A stretch of 64,000 bases of DNA from Streptomyces europaeiscabiei (GTDB lineage: Bacteria > Actinomycetota > Actinomycetes > Streptomycetales > Streptomycetaceae): the NCBI RefSeq assembly GCF_036346855.1, contig NZ_CP107841.1, positions 4,654,001-4,718,000 on the forward strand, written 5' to 3'. A program made the position numbers and the translations under genes. The number at the start of each line of letters is the position of its first letter. Position 1 is the stretch's first letter. Under the pieces are notes generated by a model. That model searched no databases. It worked only from the letters and a program-made list of their open reading frames with translations, and was not told the DNA's origin. Shown here piece after piece: positions 1 through 10,482 of the stretch.

Positions 1-108
1 CGAGAACCGAACCGGCACGGGCTTCACCTGACCTCGCCGCACGGCCCGGGCGGGTTGCGTCCCGGCCGGCGTTGGGGGAGCGGGACTTCTCAGGTCGCCG
101 GCCTGCGG

Positions 109-129
109 GGCTTCCTGAGTCGGGAAGCC
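109..129 (-). terminator. weak hairpin downstream of the AtuA-family gene
   Basis: A 7-bp stem (GGCTTCC at 109-115 pairing with GGAAGCC at 123-129) with a 7-nt loop lies 24-44 bp beyond the stop of the AtuA-family gene. It has no U-tract, so it is only a possible terminator. Confidence 0.35.
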
Positions 130-152
130 TCCTGCTGCAGCTCGGGGAGGGT

Positions 153-1924
<1,772 letters not shown>

Positions 1925-1928
<4 letters not shown>

Positions 1929-2749
1929 CGGGTGGTTCCCTCGGCGCCCTTGGTCCCCTCGGCCTCCTTGGGCTCGCGCCCGGCACCGGGCGGTCCCGCG
2001 AAGGCCTGGGCGATGTCCAGCCAGCGGTCGGCGGCGTCCCCTTCCGCCCGAAGAGCGAGGTCGGCGCGGTGGGCGCGCTGAGTGACCAGGAGGCAGAGGT
2101 CGAGGGCGGGGCCGGTGACGCGGTCGGTCGCGTCCTCGGGTCCGTACGTCCACAACGCACCTGTCGGGCTGGTGAGTTCGACGCGGAACTCCTCGAACGG
2201 CGGGGTGTGGCCGTGCACGCCGAAGGCGAAGTCGCGGGTGCGGATGCCGAGTCGGGTGATGTGGCGGAGCCGGTCCCCGGGGGCGATGCGGGGGACGCCG
2301 AGCGCGTCGGCGACGTCCAGGCCGTGGGCCCAGGTCTCCATGAGGCGGGCGGTCGCCATGGAGGCGGTGGACATGGGCGGGCCGTACCAGGGGAACCGCG
2401 CGCCCTCGGGCGCCGCGCGCAGGGCGGCCTCCAGGGCCCTGCGCCCGGCCCGCCAGTCCGCGACCAGCTGCTCGGGCGGCTTCCCGGCCCCGTCCTCCGC
2501 GCCGGTGTCCACGAAGTCGCCGGGCGAGGTCAGCGCGCTCTCGACCTCACGGGCGAAGGCGGCCTGGTCGGTCACGGCCAGTACGGAGGAGTGGTCGGTC
2601 CAGGCGAGGTGGGCGATCTGGTGCGCGACGGTCCAGCCGGGCGCGGGCGTCGCGAGCGCCCACTGCTCCGCGCTCAACTCGGCCACGAGCAGGTCGAGTT
2701 CCTCGCTCTCGGCACGGAGGTCGTCGATGACGGGCTTTGGGTCGGCCAT
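1925..2749 (-). CDS. TIGR03084-type DinB-fold metal-binding protein
   Basis: The 274-aa protein belongs to the DinB/mycothiol-maleylpyruvate-isomerase-like four-helix-bundle family, in which His residues bind a divalent metal and mycothiol is often the co-substrate. His47 (HQIAHLAW) and His142 (METWAHGLDVADALG) are the visible metal-ligand candidates. The C-terminal half (about residues 160-250, RTRDFAFGVHG...ALDLCLLVTQRAH) matches the extended TIGR03084 form. ATG at 2749 is the first plausible start and it is the promoter-proximal gene of a pair, overlapping the downstream AtuA-family gene by 4 bp. In actinobacteria this pairing accompanies acyl-CoA degradation genes, which is context rather than proof of function. 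Confidence 0.85.
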
Positions 2750-2892
2750 GGGGCGAGCATGGCAGCGGGACCAGAAACAATCAAGCGTGCTTGGATTTTC
2801 GGTCGCGCAATCGCGGGCACGGGGGCCGGTGGGGTCGATCCAAGAGATCGCCAGAGGAGCACCGACGAAAGTGCTCTAGTTGCACCGACGCA

Positions 2893-2926
2893 ACGGGCGG
2901 CATCGTGATCACGATGCCGCCCGTTC
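2893..2926. terminator. 34-bp perfect palindrome
   Basis: Positions 2893-2926 are a perfect palindrome: AACGGGCGGCATCGTGA followed by its reverse complement, so RNA from either strand forms a 15-bp or longer hairpin. It sits about 140 bp upstream of the TIGR03084 gene and beyond the decayed transposase, and is most easily read as a bidirectional terminator. Confidence 0.7.
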
Positions 2927-2951
2927 TGCTGTGTGTGGCCAGAAAACACAT

Positions 2952-2983
2952 GGACCGCCGACGGCTGGGGCCGTCGGCGGTCC
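2952..2983 (+). terminator. GC-rich hairpin with T-run
   Basis: A 13-bp stem (GGACCGCCGACGG at 2952-2964, complement at 2971-2983) with a CTGGGG loop is followed by GGATTTT on the plus strand. It lies 25 bp beyond the 34-bp palindrome, giving tandem hairpins in a gene-free stretch (2750-3065) that holds nothing else I can support. Confidence 0.65.
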
Positions 2984-3065
2984 GGATTTTGGGTGTGTGG
3001 ATCTTCGGTTGCTATGCCGGGGGCCGGTTGGTCGCCCGTGGACTAGTACTGGCTTGTGGAGGCTC

Positions 3066-4060
3066 TCAAGGTTTGGTGACGTAGCCCTTGGGGGTCCAGG
3101 TGCCCAGTGACTTGGTCTTGCGGCGGCGGGTGGGTCGGCGGTGGGGTCAATTGCCGTGAAGGACGATGGAGTCCGCCCAGGCGGTGAGCTCGCGGCGGTT
3201 GGCGTGGGCCAGTTGAAAGGCCGGCAGGAGGGTCTGGGCGGCGATGCCGCGGATGCGGCGGGTGCCGGCGTCTTCGAGGCGTTCGTAGAAGGGGTCCTTG
3301 GCGTAGCCGTTGATGCCTTCGACGCTGTTGCGGAGCCGGAAGTTCACGCGCTGCCAGGCTTCGGAGCCGTACTGGAGGGGCTGCCGGGGTCGTGTCCCGC
3401 GTCGTGGTGTACGCGATCAAGCTGTGCGCGTTCCGGTACGAGACCGCTGGCGATCTCCGCAGAGGCGGCAGTCCACGAGGCGCCCTGCTGAGGCGAGTTG
3501 AACACCCGGTCCGGCGGTGCCACCGTCCCCGACCTGCGGATTCCGGGACCTTGATCGGCTACACCACCCGGCGGGACGCCATCGCTGCCGGAGGTTGGCG
3601 TCGGCTTCCGGCTGGACCGTGACGGGCTTCTGGACACAGCACAGGGGTGAGCCCGCGGAGCCGGGGCGGGGTCGACGACGGGCAGGTGGATGCCGCGGCC
3701 GAGGGTGTGCTTCTTGAGTGGGCATTGGGTGCGGTTGGCTTCGGCGGGGCACATGACGCGGCGGTGACCTTCGGCATCGGGGGCGCTGTTCGGGCATGAA
3801 GAGGTAGGCGGCTCGGGCGCGGATACGGTCGATCCAGGTCTGCTTGTCGATCTTCTCGGCGATCAGGTTCTTGGTTGCGTCCTTGAGGGTCTGGGGCGTG
3901 GAGGGGCAGTACCAGTTGCCTTCGCCGAGTTGGACGCCGGCGAAGCCGGGCTGAACGCCGCGTTGGTCCTTCGCACAGTCGTAGACGGGCTCGTAGCCCA
4001 TGGCGCGGATGGGGAACTGGAAGTCTCCGCCGTGACCTTCAAGGCGGGATGACGTCGCTG
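3066..4060 (-). pseudogene. decayed transposase-like gene
   Basis: On the minus strand, pieces of one protein appear in different frames. Around 4050-3790 the reading is RLEGHGGDFQFPIRAMGYEP... to ARAAYLFMPEQ. Around 3790-3630 it is DAEGHRRVMCPAEANRTQ... to a CCVQKPVTVQPEAD segment. At 3347-3150 it is LRNSVEGINGYAKDPFYER..., then an in-frame TGA after LHGN, then RRRKTKSLGTWTPKGY up to 3066. The NSVEGxNGYAKD block and Cys/His-rich middle resemble C-terminal parts of actinobacterial transposase-like proteins. At least two frameshifts, one nonsense codon and a missing N-terminus show it is dead. It borders the ECF operon and may mark the edge of an acquired segment. Confidence 0.7.
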
Positions 4061-4076
4061 CCAGGGTGGCGCGAGG

Positions 4077-4892
4077 TCAGCCGGAGGCTTCGGCGTAGTC
4101 GGTCAACCGGTCCAGGAAGCCGTCGACCGTGGCCACGGGGGCTGGCCAGCCGAGTCGTCGGCCGAGCCGGGTCATCTGGGGCTGTTCGAAGGCGGACGCG
4201 GACGGATCCTCGGCTCCCTCGAGCCAGCGCTCCACCGGACCGTCCCACCGCACGCGACCTTCGGCGAGGACGACGATCCGGTCGAAGCTCTCGGCGCAGA
4301 AGTCCGGGTCGTGGGTGATGGCGACGATCGTCTTTCCCTTCCGGTGCAGGTCCCCCATGAGTTCTTCGAGCAGGGTGACCGAGCGGTGGTCCTGTCCGGT
4401 GGTGGGCTCGTCCAGGACGATGACCGGGGTGTCCATCGCGAGGACCGAGGCGAGGGCGACCCGTTTGCGCTCGCCGAACGACAGATGGCGGGGGTGACTG
4501 TCCGCCTCCGCGGTCAGGCCGGTGACGCGCAGCGCCCATGCCGTGAGGGCGGTCCGGCGGTCGGCCGGGAAGCCGAGGTTGCGGGGGCCGAAGCTGACTT
4601 CCTTGGCCACCGTGGCGGCGTGCAGCTGGTCGTCCGGGTTCTGGAAGACGAAGCCCACGCTGCGGGCCAGCTCGGCGATCCCGAGCCTCGAGGCGTCGCG
4701 GCCGTCCACCTCGACCGTCCCCGACGTGGGGCGGGCGATGCCGATCAGGTGCCGGGCCAGGGTGCTCTTGCCCGCCCCGTTGGGGCCCATGACCGCCACG
4801 CGTTCGCCGGCCCGGACGGCCAGCGAGACGCCCGCGAGCGCGGTCGTTCCGTTCGGGTAGCGATGGGTCAGGGAGTCGATGCGCAGCACCAT
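4077..4892 (-). CDS. ECF-type ABC transporter ATPase (second subunit)
   Basis: The 271-aa energising ATPase of an energy-coupling-factor importer acts at the inner face of the membrane. Visible motifs are Walker A GPNGAGKS (residues 36-43), Q-loop VFQNPDDQL, signature LSFGERKR, Walker B VIVLDEPTTG and switch His in ITHDPDF. The ATG at 4892 is chosen because it overlaps the stop of the upstream ATPase gene in ATGA. Reading further upstream gives an Arg-rich shadow. It is last in the operon S-T-A-A. The C-terminal 40 residues (AFEQPQMTRLGRRLGW...) are the usual EcfA-type tail. The substrate cannot be told from this subunit. Confidence 0.9.
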   Translation of the reverse strand: MVLRIDSLTHRYPNGTTALAGVSLAVRAGERVAVMGPNGAGKSTLARHLIGIARPTSGTVEVDGRDASRLGIAELARSVGFVFQNPDDQLHAATVAKEVSFGPRNLGFPADRRTALTAWALRVTGLTAEADSHPRHLSFGERKRVALASVLAMDTPVIVLDEPTTGQDHRSVTLLEELMGDLHRKGKTIVAITHDPDFCAESFDRIVVLAEGRVRWDGPVERWLEGAEDPSASAFEQPQMTRLGRRLGWPAPVATVDGFLDRLTDYAEASG

Positions 4893-5761
4893 CACAGGCC
4901 TCCGGCGGTTCTCGCGCTCTTCGGTGCGGCGGCGAACCCGTCCGCGGCCGCCTCCAGGGTCACGGGCAGCGGACGGTCCGCCTCCCACAGGCCGCGTTCG
5001 GCGGCGCGGCGGGCGGCCGTCGTGTAGCGCAGTGGGGCCACCCCCCACTGCGCGAGCCGGGGGTCGGTGAGGACGTCGGCCGGTGGCCCGTCGGCGACGA
5101 TCCGTCCCTCGTCCAGGACCAGAACGCGGTCCGCGTACCGGGCGGGCCGTTCGAGCCGGTGCTCGAAGAGAACGACCGTGACGCCCCGCGCCCGCAGGGT
5201 CTCCAGCGCGTCGAACACCAACCCGGCGCCCACCGCGTCGAGTTGGGAGGTCGGCTCGTCCAGCACCATGACGGCCGGTCTCATCACCAACGCCGATCCG
5301 ATGGCCAGGAGTTGCTGCTGTCCCCCGGAGATCTCGTACGGGGACAGGCCGGCCAGGGCGGTGAGTCCCAGGTCTGCCATGACCGCCTCGACCCGGCGGA
5401 TCATCTCGGTCCGGTCGACGCCGAGGTTCTCCAGGCCGAAGGCCAGTTCCTCGCGGAGCGTGAACCGTGCTCCCGACAGCTGGTTGAACGGATTCTGCAT
5501 GACCAGGCCGACTTCGCCGACGAGTTCGGACGGCGGAGTCTTCGCCAGCAGCCGTCCGCCGACCCGTGCCGAACCCGAAGGATCGCCGCTGGTCATGTGG
5601 GGGACGACTCCGCTGATCACTCCCGCGAGCGTGGTCTTGCCCGCGCCCTCGGCACCGACCACGGCACAGATCTGGCCACGCGGCACGACGAGGTCGATCT
5701 CCCGCAGAGCGGGTCGGGCGCCGGCCGGATAGGTGAGGGAGAAGTCCCTGAATTCGATCAC
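4892..5761 (-). CDS. ECF-type ABC transporter ATPase (first subunit)
   Basis: A 289-aa ABC ATPase, the partner of the next gene, probably forming the asymmetric EcfA/EcfA' dimer. It shows Walker A GAEGAGKTT (residues 36-44), Q-loop VMQNPFNQL, signature ISGGQQQL, Walker B VMVLDEPTSQLD and the H-loop region VVLFEHRLE. GTG at 5761 is the start: it overlaps the EcfT stop in GTGA, and the protein then begins VIEFRDFSLTYPAG, as expected for the family. The two ATPases share fold but only modest sequence identity, as is usual for ECF modules with two different ATPases. Confidence 0.9.
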   Translation of the reverse strand: MIEFRDFSLTYPAGARPALREIDLVVPRGQICAVVGAEGAGKTTLAGVISGVVPHMTSGDPSGSARVGGRLLAKTPPSELVGEVGLVMQNPFNQLSGARFTLREELAFGLENLGVDRTEMIRRVEAVMADLGLTALAGLSPYEISGGQQQLLAIGSALVMRPAVMVLDEPTSQLDAVGAGLVFDALETLRARGVTVVLFEHRLERPARYADRVLVLDEGRIVADGPPADVLTDPRLAQWGVAPLRYTTAARRAAERGLWEADRPLPVTLEAAADGFAAAPKSARTAGGL

Positions 5762-6534
5762 TGGAGCACTCCGAATACATTGACTACGACCGCGGTGAGC
5801 GCGCACAGTCCCATGACGGTCCGGGCGACCCGTTGCGCCGCGGTGTCCGGCACCTCGGTCAGGAACGTGGGACGGCGGCTGGTGCCGAAGCCCCGGGTCT
5901 CCATGGCCACCGCACGGTCACCCACCTCCGTGAGAGCACCGAGGATCAGCGGCCCGGCCATGGGCACCAGGGCCCGGACCCGGCCACGCAGCCCCTTGAC
6001 CGGCAGGCCGCGCGCCTGCTGGGCGTGCAGGATGCCCTGGGCCCGGCCGGCGAGCGCGGGCGCGATCTGCAGGGCGGCCGAGACGACGTAGACCGTCTTG
6101 GGCGACATGCCGCGTTGAGTCATCGCGCTCATCAGCGCGCCGGGGTGCGTGGTGAGGAGAAGGAGGAAGAATCCGCCCATCAGCACCATGATCCGCAGGG
6201 CGGTCTGGGTGGCGAAAACCAGCCCCTCGTATTTCAACTCCAGGGGGCCGATTTCAGCCACCACCTGGCTGGTCTCCGGATAGAAGAATCCCTGAATCAC
6301 ATAAATGGTGAGAGCGATCGGAACCCACAGGGCGAGAATCATGGGGAAGAATTTACGGAGGGTTCCCGAAACAATTACCATGGGAAGGACCGCCGTACAG
6401 AAGAGCAGCAACGGCCACCAGGTCATGGTGAGAGCAAATGCGGACACGGTGACGGTGACCGCGAAGACCAGTTTGGTGAGCGGATTCAGCCGGTGAACGG
6501 GGGAATCGTCGGCCGAGCGCGGGGATACGCCCAT
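5758..6534 (-). CDS. ECF transporter transmembrane subunit (EcfT)
   Basis: The 258-aa integral membrane subunit couples the ATPases to the substrate-binding S component. There are about five hydrophobic helices, and the coupling region near residues 165-215 has two Arg-Gly motifs (QQARGLPVKG and METRGFGTS), as in EcfT proteins. ATG at 6534 is preceded by AAGGACG at suitable spacing. The longer reading upstream (MSSGIACWRS...) overlaps the S component and is unlikely. The N-terminal third uses noticeably more A/T than the neighbours (for example around 6290-6400), which may hint at transfer. Confidence 0.88.
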   Translation of the reverse strand: MGVSPRSADDSPVHRLNPLTKLVFAVTVTVSAFALTMTWWPLLLFCTAVLPMVIVSGTLRKFFPMILALWVPIALTIYVIQGFFYPETSQVVAEIGPLELKYEGLVFATQTALRIMVLMGGFFLLLLTTHPGALMSAMTQRGMSPKTVYVVSAALQIAPALAGRAQGILHAQQARGLPVKGLRGRVRALVPMAGPLILGALTEVGDRAVAMETRGFGTSRRPTFLTEVPDTAAQRVARTVMGLCALTAVVVNVFGVLQ

Positions 6535-6538
6535 GAGG

Positions 6539-7351
6539 TCACGTCCTTCTCGACACGAGGCGGTGGACCGCCAGCACGCGATGCCGCTGGACAAAGGGGA
6601 ATCGGTGCACGTAGCCGGCGGGCAGGCCCGCCAGCAGAGTCAGTGCCAGGGCCACGGTCAGCGCCTTGTCCAGGGGGTCCGCGACCAGTCCTTGCAGACT
6701 GGCGGCCTTCAGCATGCTGTTTCCGTAGGCCTGGAACGTCGCGATGACGGCCGACTGCCCCACCGTGCCGCCGGCGTTGCCGAAGACGAAGGCGGTGATG
6801 GGGGCGGAGACCACGCCGGCGAACACGCCGATCACACCCCCCGCGAGCAGGGCGGTCGGGACGCGCCGGAACCAGCCGGCCCGCGCCAGGGTGCCTGCGA
6901 TGAAGCCGATCAGGGCGGCGGTCACCGCATAGGGCAGCGCCCCGGGTGTGATGGTCATCCCGACGACGATGCTGGCCAGAGCCCCGGTGGCGGCGCCCGC
7001 GGCGGGTCCGGCGAGGACACCCACGAGCACGGTGCCGATCGAGTCGAGCTGGAGCGGCAGACCGCTGAAGTAGACGATCTTCCCCATCACGATGTTGATG
7101 GTGATCGCCACCGGCAGCAGTGCCACGGTCGTCGTCGGCAGCCCCGCCACAGCACCGGAGACGATCAGCATCGCCCCGAGGGTATAGCCGCACAGGGCGA
7201 GCAGTGCGGCCGGACCGCCCACGCCGCCGTGCACGGAATCGGGTCTGGCCGAGATCAGCCCCGCGTAGGTGAGAGCGACGATTGCCGCGCCGATCCCGAT
7301 ACGCCATCGCGGAGATAAGTGCCATGCGCTTAACGGAAGTTTACCCGTCAT
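6539..7351 (-). CDS. ECF transporter S component, substrate unknown
   Basis: A 270-aa very hydrophobic protein with about six to seven helices. It has the segment LDSIGTVLVGVLAGPAAGAA and the PYAVTAALIGFIAGTLARAG block common in vitamin-type S components. It should be the high-affinity binding subunit of the importer encoded with the next three genes. ATG at 7351 follows a G-rich stretch (GGGGGGCGAC) that can serve as ribosome binding site; the reading upstream of it (MTRVTLATDHGRR...) runs into the intergenic promoter region. I cannot assign thiamine, pyrimidine, biotin or any other ligand. Its position, divergent from a nucleotide-modifying enzyme gene, suggests a pathway-related substrate, which is inference. 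Confidence 0.8.
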   Translation of the reverse strand: MTGKLPLSAWHLSPRWRIGIGAAIVALTYAGLISARPDSVHGGVGGPAALLALCGYTLGAMLIVSGAVAGLPTTTVALLPVAITINIVMGKIVYFSGLPLQLDSIGTVLVGVLAGPAAGAATGALASIVVGMTITPGALPYAVTAALIGFIAGTLARAGWFRRVPTALLAGGVIGVFAGVVSAPITAFVFGNAGGTVGQSAVIATFQAYGNSMLKAASLQGLVADPLDKALTVALALTLLAGLPAGYVHRFPFVQRHRVLAVHRLVSRRT

Positions 7352-7494
7352 TGAACTGTCGCCCCCCGGGGTGTCGCCAAGCTCCATTAGTCGCCGGCCA
7401 TGATCCGTAGCGAGGGTAACCCGTGTCAATACCCACGGTACCAGGCTCGGCGAACGAAGAAGTCGTTCCCCTGGTCAGGAATATTGAAACGCCA

Positions 7495-7524
7495 TTGACA
7501 AAAGAAGAACCCCGACGTTCTACT
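7495..7524 (+). promoter_or_regulatory. possible promoter of the TS-like operon
   Basis: A consensus -35 box TTGACA (7495-7500) is followed after 18 bp by TCTACT (7519-7524), 95 bp before the TS-like start. The -10 is weak. The 268-bp divergent region 7352-7619 is AT-richer than its surroundings and must hold promoters for both operons; I saw no riboswitch signature in it. Confidence 0.35.
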
Positions 7525-7619
7525 CGATCGAAACCGAGCTCGTCCCGGACAGCGCTTTGTCCGATTTTCCATGCAGAATGGCGAGTTTTTCATCAATCGT
7601 CAGAAACGAGGTCGTTGGC

Positions 7620-8612
7620 ATGTCCAATTACCATTCTTTCGCGGATTCTTATACTGCGGGCTTACGCGACATTCTTGCGGAGGGCAGCGAGGTCGCCTCG
7701 GTGCGCGATCCGCTCTCCAAGGCGTCGGGCTTCGGCCAGAACGACCGGCCGTATCGCGAACTTCTGGCCTACCAGAGCCGGATCGCCGACCCGACCTCCT
7801 GTCTCGCGGTCACCCCGCACCTGCCGGTCAACCTCTCGTACTGTTTCGGCTTGCTCGCCTGGTCCCTGGACGGCCGCAACGACGTCGACACTCCCGCGTA
7901 CTACCGCCGCGGCGCCCATGAGTACTCGGACGACCAGCACACGCTGAGCGGTGCGTTCGGCCACCGGCTGCTGACTTCCAGGGGCAACCAGCTGGCGGAA
8001 GTGGTCGGCCGCATCGAGCGCGACCCCGCCCACCGGCGCGCGTTCGCCCTGGTGCTGCAGCCCGAGGACAACTTCCGCCAGTCGCGGGAGTACCCGTGCG
8101 CCGTGGGCGTCCACCTGTTCCTCCGGGACGGCGCGCTCACCTGGATCACCGTCATGCGGGCCCAGCAGGCGCTGACGGTCCTGCCGTACGACGCCTTCCT
8201 CTTCATGGGGATGCAGCAGTACGCGGCGTCGCTGCTGAACGTCCCGAGCGGCCCGTACATCCACCAGTCGGGCACCTTCCACTTCTACGACAACGAGCTG
8301 GACCTGGCCCGGAAGGTCGTCGAGGAGCCGGTGGAGGCGGTGTCGCTGCCCGCGTTCCCCGGTACCGCGGACGGCGGCCGGGAGGTCGCGCGTGAACTCG
8401 TCGACCTCGAGCGCCGGTTGCGGCTCGCGGCGCAGTCGGGCGATGTCGCGGCCGTGGACGAGATCGCCGTGCACAAGGCGAACACCGAGTTCGCCGATGT
8501 CGCCCGGGCCTGTCTGGCCACGCACGCCTACCGCAAGCTGGGCGACGCCACGTCGCTGGTGACCAGCCCGGCCTCCAGCGGTGGCGTCGCGAACCTCATC
8601 GCCGCGATCTGA
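7620..8612 (+). CDS. thymidylate synthase-fold enzyme, probable cytidine-nucleotide 5-hydroxymethylase
   Basis: This 330-aa protein has the thymidylate synthase fold: LSGAFGHRL (about 109-117), Arg pair of RRAFALVLQPED, catalytic Cys160 in REYPCAVGV, LRDGALTWITVMRAQ with Arg180, VLPYDAF and SGTFHFYDNE (His221, Tyr223). In canonical synthases the residue after LPF is Asn (Asn177 in E. coli); here it is Asp191, as in phage dCMP hydroxymethylase, and the His after the catalytic Cys is Ala. Both changes argue for a cytosine rather than uracil base, as in MilA/BcmA-like CMP hydroxymethylases of nucleoside pathways. ATG at 7620 has GAGG eight bases upstream. First gene of a plus-strand operon. Confidence 0.85.
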   Translation: MSNYHSFADSYTAGLRDILAEGSEVASVRDPLSKASGFGQNDRPYRELLAYQSRIADPTSCLAVTPHLPVNLSYCFGLLAWSLDGRNDVDTPAYYRRGAHEYSDDQHTLSGAFGHRLLTSRGNQLAEVVGRIERDPAHRRAFALVLQPEDNFRQSREYPCAVGVHLFLRDGALTWITVMRAQQALTVLPYDAFLFMGMQQYAASLLNVPSGPYIHQSGTFHFYDNELDLARKVVEEPVEAVSLPAFPGTADGGREVARELVDLERRLRLAAQSGDVAAVDEIAVHKANTEFADVARACLATHAYRKLGDATSLVTSPASSGGVANLIAAI

Positions 8613-8631
8613 TCGCGGCGGAGGATCACAC

Positions 8632-10482
8632 GTGAGGACAACGGTTCGTACCCCACTGGAGCCGAACGGTCCGGAGGCGGCCGAGGCCGGCGGGACGCTG
8701 GCCGAACTCGTCGTCGTGCGGCGCCGGTTGTTCGAGGCACACCCCGGCCGGGCCCGGTTCACCTACCCGGTCATGGCGGCACTGGTCCCGGTGGCGACCA
8801 GCAGAGGAGGCGAGGTCGCCTATCCCGGTGATCCGATGTGCCTGTACTCGGCGCTGACCCTGACCATCCAGCGCTCGGTGGCCCGGCTGCGCGCGGGACT
8901 GCAGAAGGAGCCGTCTCCCGACGACGTCTGCCCGGACTGGGGGGACTACCCGGACGACGAGTACCGCCGTACGGCGAACGGGCCGCGGAGCACCCTGGTC
9001 GCCGACAGCGAGACCACCGACGGCCACATCTTCGACCCCCGGATCTGGGACGAGGTGGCCCGCGAGCGGTTCATCGCCGAGCTGCGCACGCTGCAGCCCA
9101 AGGTTCTCCTGCTCAGCGCGGTGTCGGCGGCGCACCGGTACGCGCTGGAGATGGCCGAGCTGGCCAAGGAACACGCGCCGCACTGCTTCGTCGTCCTCGG
9201 CGGCCGGCACGCCGACGAGACGATCCGGTACCGCGACGCCGACGGCACTGCGGAGTTCTCCTGGAGCAGCACGGTGGAGGTCGTCCGCGACGGCCGCGCG
9301 GGCCGGGTCGTCGACTTCGTGGTCGCCGGTGACGGCGCACCCCTGCTCGACCTGCTGCTGCGGGCCCTGTCGCTGACCGTCCCGCCCGGCTTCGGCCCGA
9401 CGGACAACGGGGCGGTGCTCGACGCCCTTCCGCTGGTGGCCGGCGGCGGGGAGGCGCTGCGCGGTTCGGGCACGATCGTCGGGTTCTGCCCCGGTGAGGC
9501 GGTGGTCGTGCCGGTCCGCGGCGAGCGGCTCAGTTCGATCGAACTCCCTTCGCCGTACGAGGCGTTCTCCATCCGCGCGCGCTTCGGTGTCTTCACGGAG
9601 GCCGGGAGCCACCCCCTGGGCAGTCGTACGGCGCACGTGATGACGCTGGACTCCTGCCCGTTCAAATGCACCTTCTGTTCGGAGAGCATCCAGGTCTCCC
9701 AGCGGCCCACCCGGTTCGCGGTGAGCGAGACCGAGCACGTGGCCCGGCGGGTCCGCAAGCTCATGGACTGGGGCGCGGAAGCCGCGTTCTTCGACGACCC
9801 GGTGTTCTGGGGCGGGAACTGGAAGGCGATCACCGAGTTCTGCCGGGATCTGCGGGCACAGGGCACGGACCTGCCGGGCGGCGGCTCCTTCGAGTGGGGT
9901 GCCCAGCTCACCGTCGACGTGGTGCTCAACCGGGCCAAGGCCGAGGAGGTGCGCGCCGGGCTCGAACTGATGCGCAGCAGCGGCTGCACCTACGTCTACA
10001 TCGGCATCGAGAGCATGGCCCAGAGCGTGATGGCCCACGTGGGAAAGAACCTGCTGCGCCGCAACCCGGAGGCCTGGGTGAGCAAGGTGCGCGAGGCGCT
10101 CGCCACCATCCGGGGCCACGGCATCAGGGTCGGCAGCTCGGTCCTCTTCGGTCTGGACGGCGAGTGCCGGGAGACCATCGAGGAGACGATCGAGGAGATC
10201 GGCCGGCTGATCGACGACGAACTGCTCATCATGGCCAGCCCCAACATCCTCACGTACCACCCGGGTACGGCGATCACCGCCGCACACGGCCAGGACCGCC
10301 TGGACTACCACTCGCGCAAGGACAACCGGCCGCCCTACTCGTACTTCGAGGAGGCCTATCCGGAGGTCGTCTCCCAACTGCTCACGGAGGACGACATCTG
10401 GTACATCCACAAGTCCTCGGCCGAGCGGTGGGGCACCGTCCGCAACAGCGCGGCCGAGGCCATGGCCGAGGCGGCGACATGA
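8632..10482 (+). CDS. B12-binding-type radical SAM enzyme
   Basis: The 616-aa protein has a Rossmann-like N-terminal part resembling a cobalamin-binding domain (PKVLLLSAVSAAHRYALE... then FVVLGGRHADE, about residues 170-200). The radical SAM core carries CPFKCTFC, giving Cys342, Cys346 and Cys349 for the 4Fe-4S cluster. Later elements include the GIES-type strand (YVYIGIESM) and VGSSVLFGLDGE. Such enzymes perform radical methylations, ring contractions or C-C bond chemistry; the reaction here is unknown. GTG at 8632 has GGAGG seven bases upstream and starts 19 bp after the TS-like stop, so it is co-transcribed. The closest general comparison is BchE-like or peptide/nucleoside-modifying B12 radical SAM proteins. 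Confidence 0.88.
   Translation: MRTTVRTPLEPNGPEAAEAGGTLAELVVVRRRLFEAHPGRARFTYPVMAALVPVATSRGGEVAYPGDPMCLYSALTLTIQRSVARLRAGLQKEPSPDDVCPDWGDYPDDEYRRTANGPRSTLVADSETTDGHIFDPRIWDEVARERFIAELRTLQPKVLLLSAVSAAHRYALEMAELAKEHAPHCFVVLGGRHADETIRYRDADGTAEFSWSSTVEVVRDGRAGRVVDFVVAGDGAPLLDLLLRALSLTVPPGFGPTDNGAVLDALPLVAGGGEALRGSGTIVGFCPGEAVVVPVRGERLSSIELPSPYEAFSIRARFGVFTEAGSHPLGSRTAHVMTLDSCPFKCTFCSESIQVSQRPTRFAVSETEHVARRVRKLMDWGAEAAFFDDPVFWGGNWKAITEFCRDLRAQGTDLPGGGSFEWGAQLTVDVVLNRAKAEEVRAGLELMRSSGCTYVYIGIESMAQSVMAHVGKNLLRRNPEAWVSKVREALATIRGHGIRVGSSVLFGLDGECRETIEETIEEIGRLIDDELLIMASPNILTYHPGTAITAAHGQDRLDYHSRKDNRPPYSYFEEAYPEVVSQLLTEDDIWYIHKSSAERWGTVRNSAAEAMAEAAT

Noticed and set aside
1..31. possible C-terminal tail of an upstream plus-strand gene (ENRTGTGFT then stop)
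   Set aside because: Only nine codons are visible, too few to support a gene.
7352..7619. possible TPP or other riboswitch upstream of the ECF or TS-like operon
   Set aside because: No thi-box core or other recognised aptamer motif could be read on either strand.
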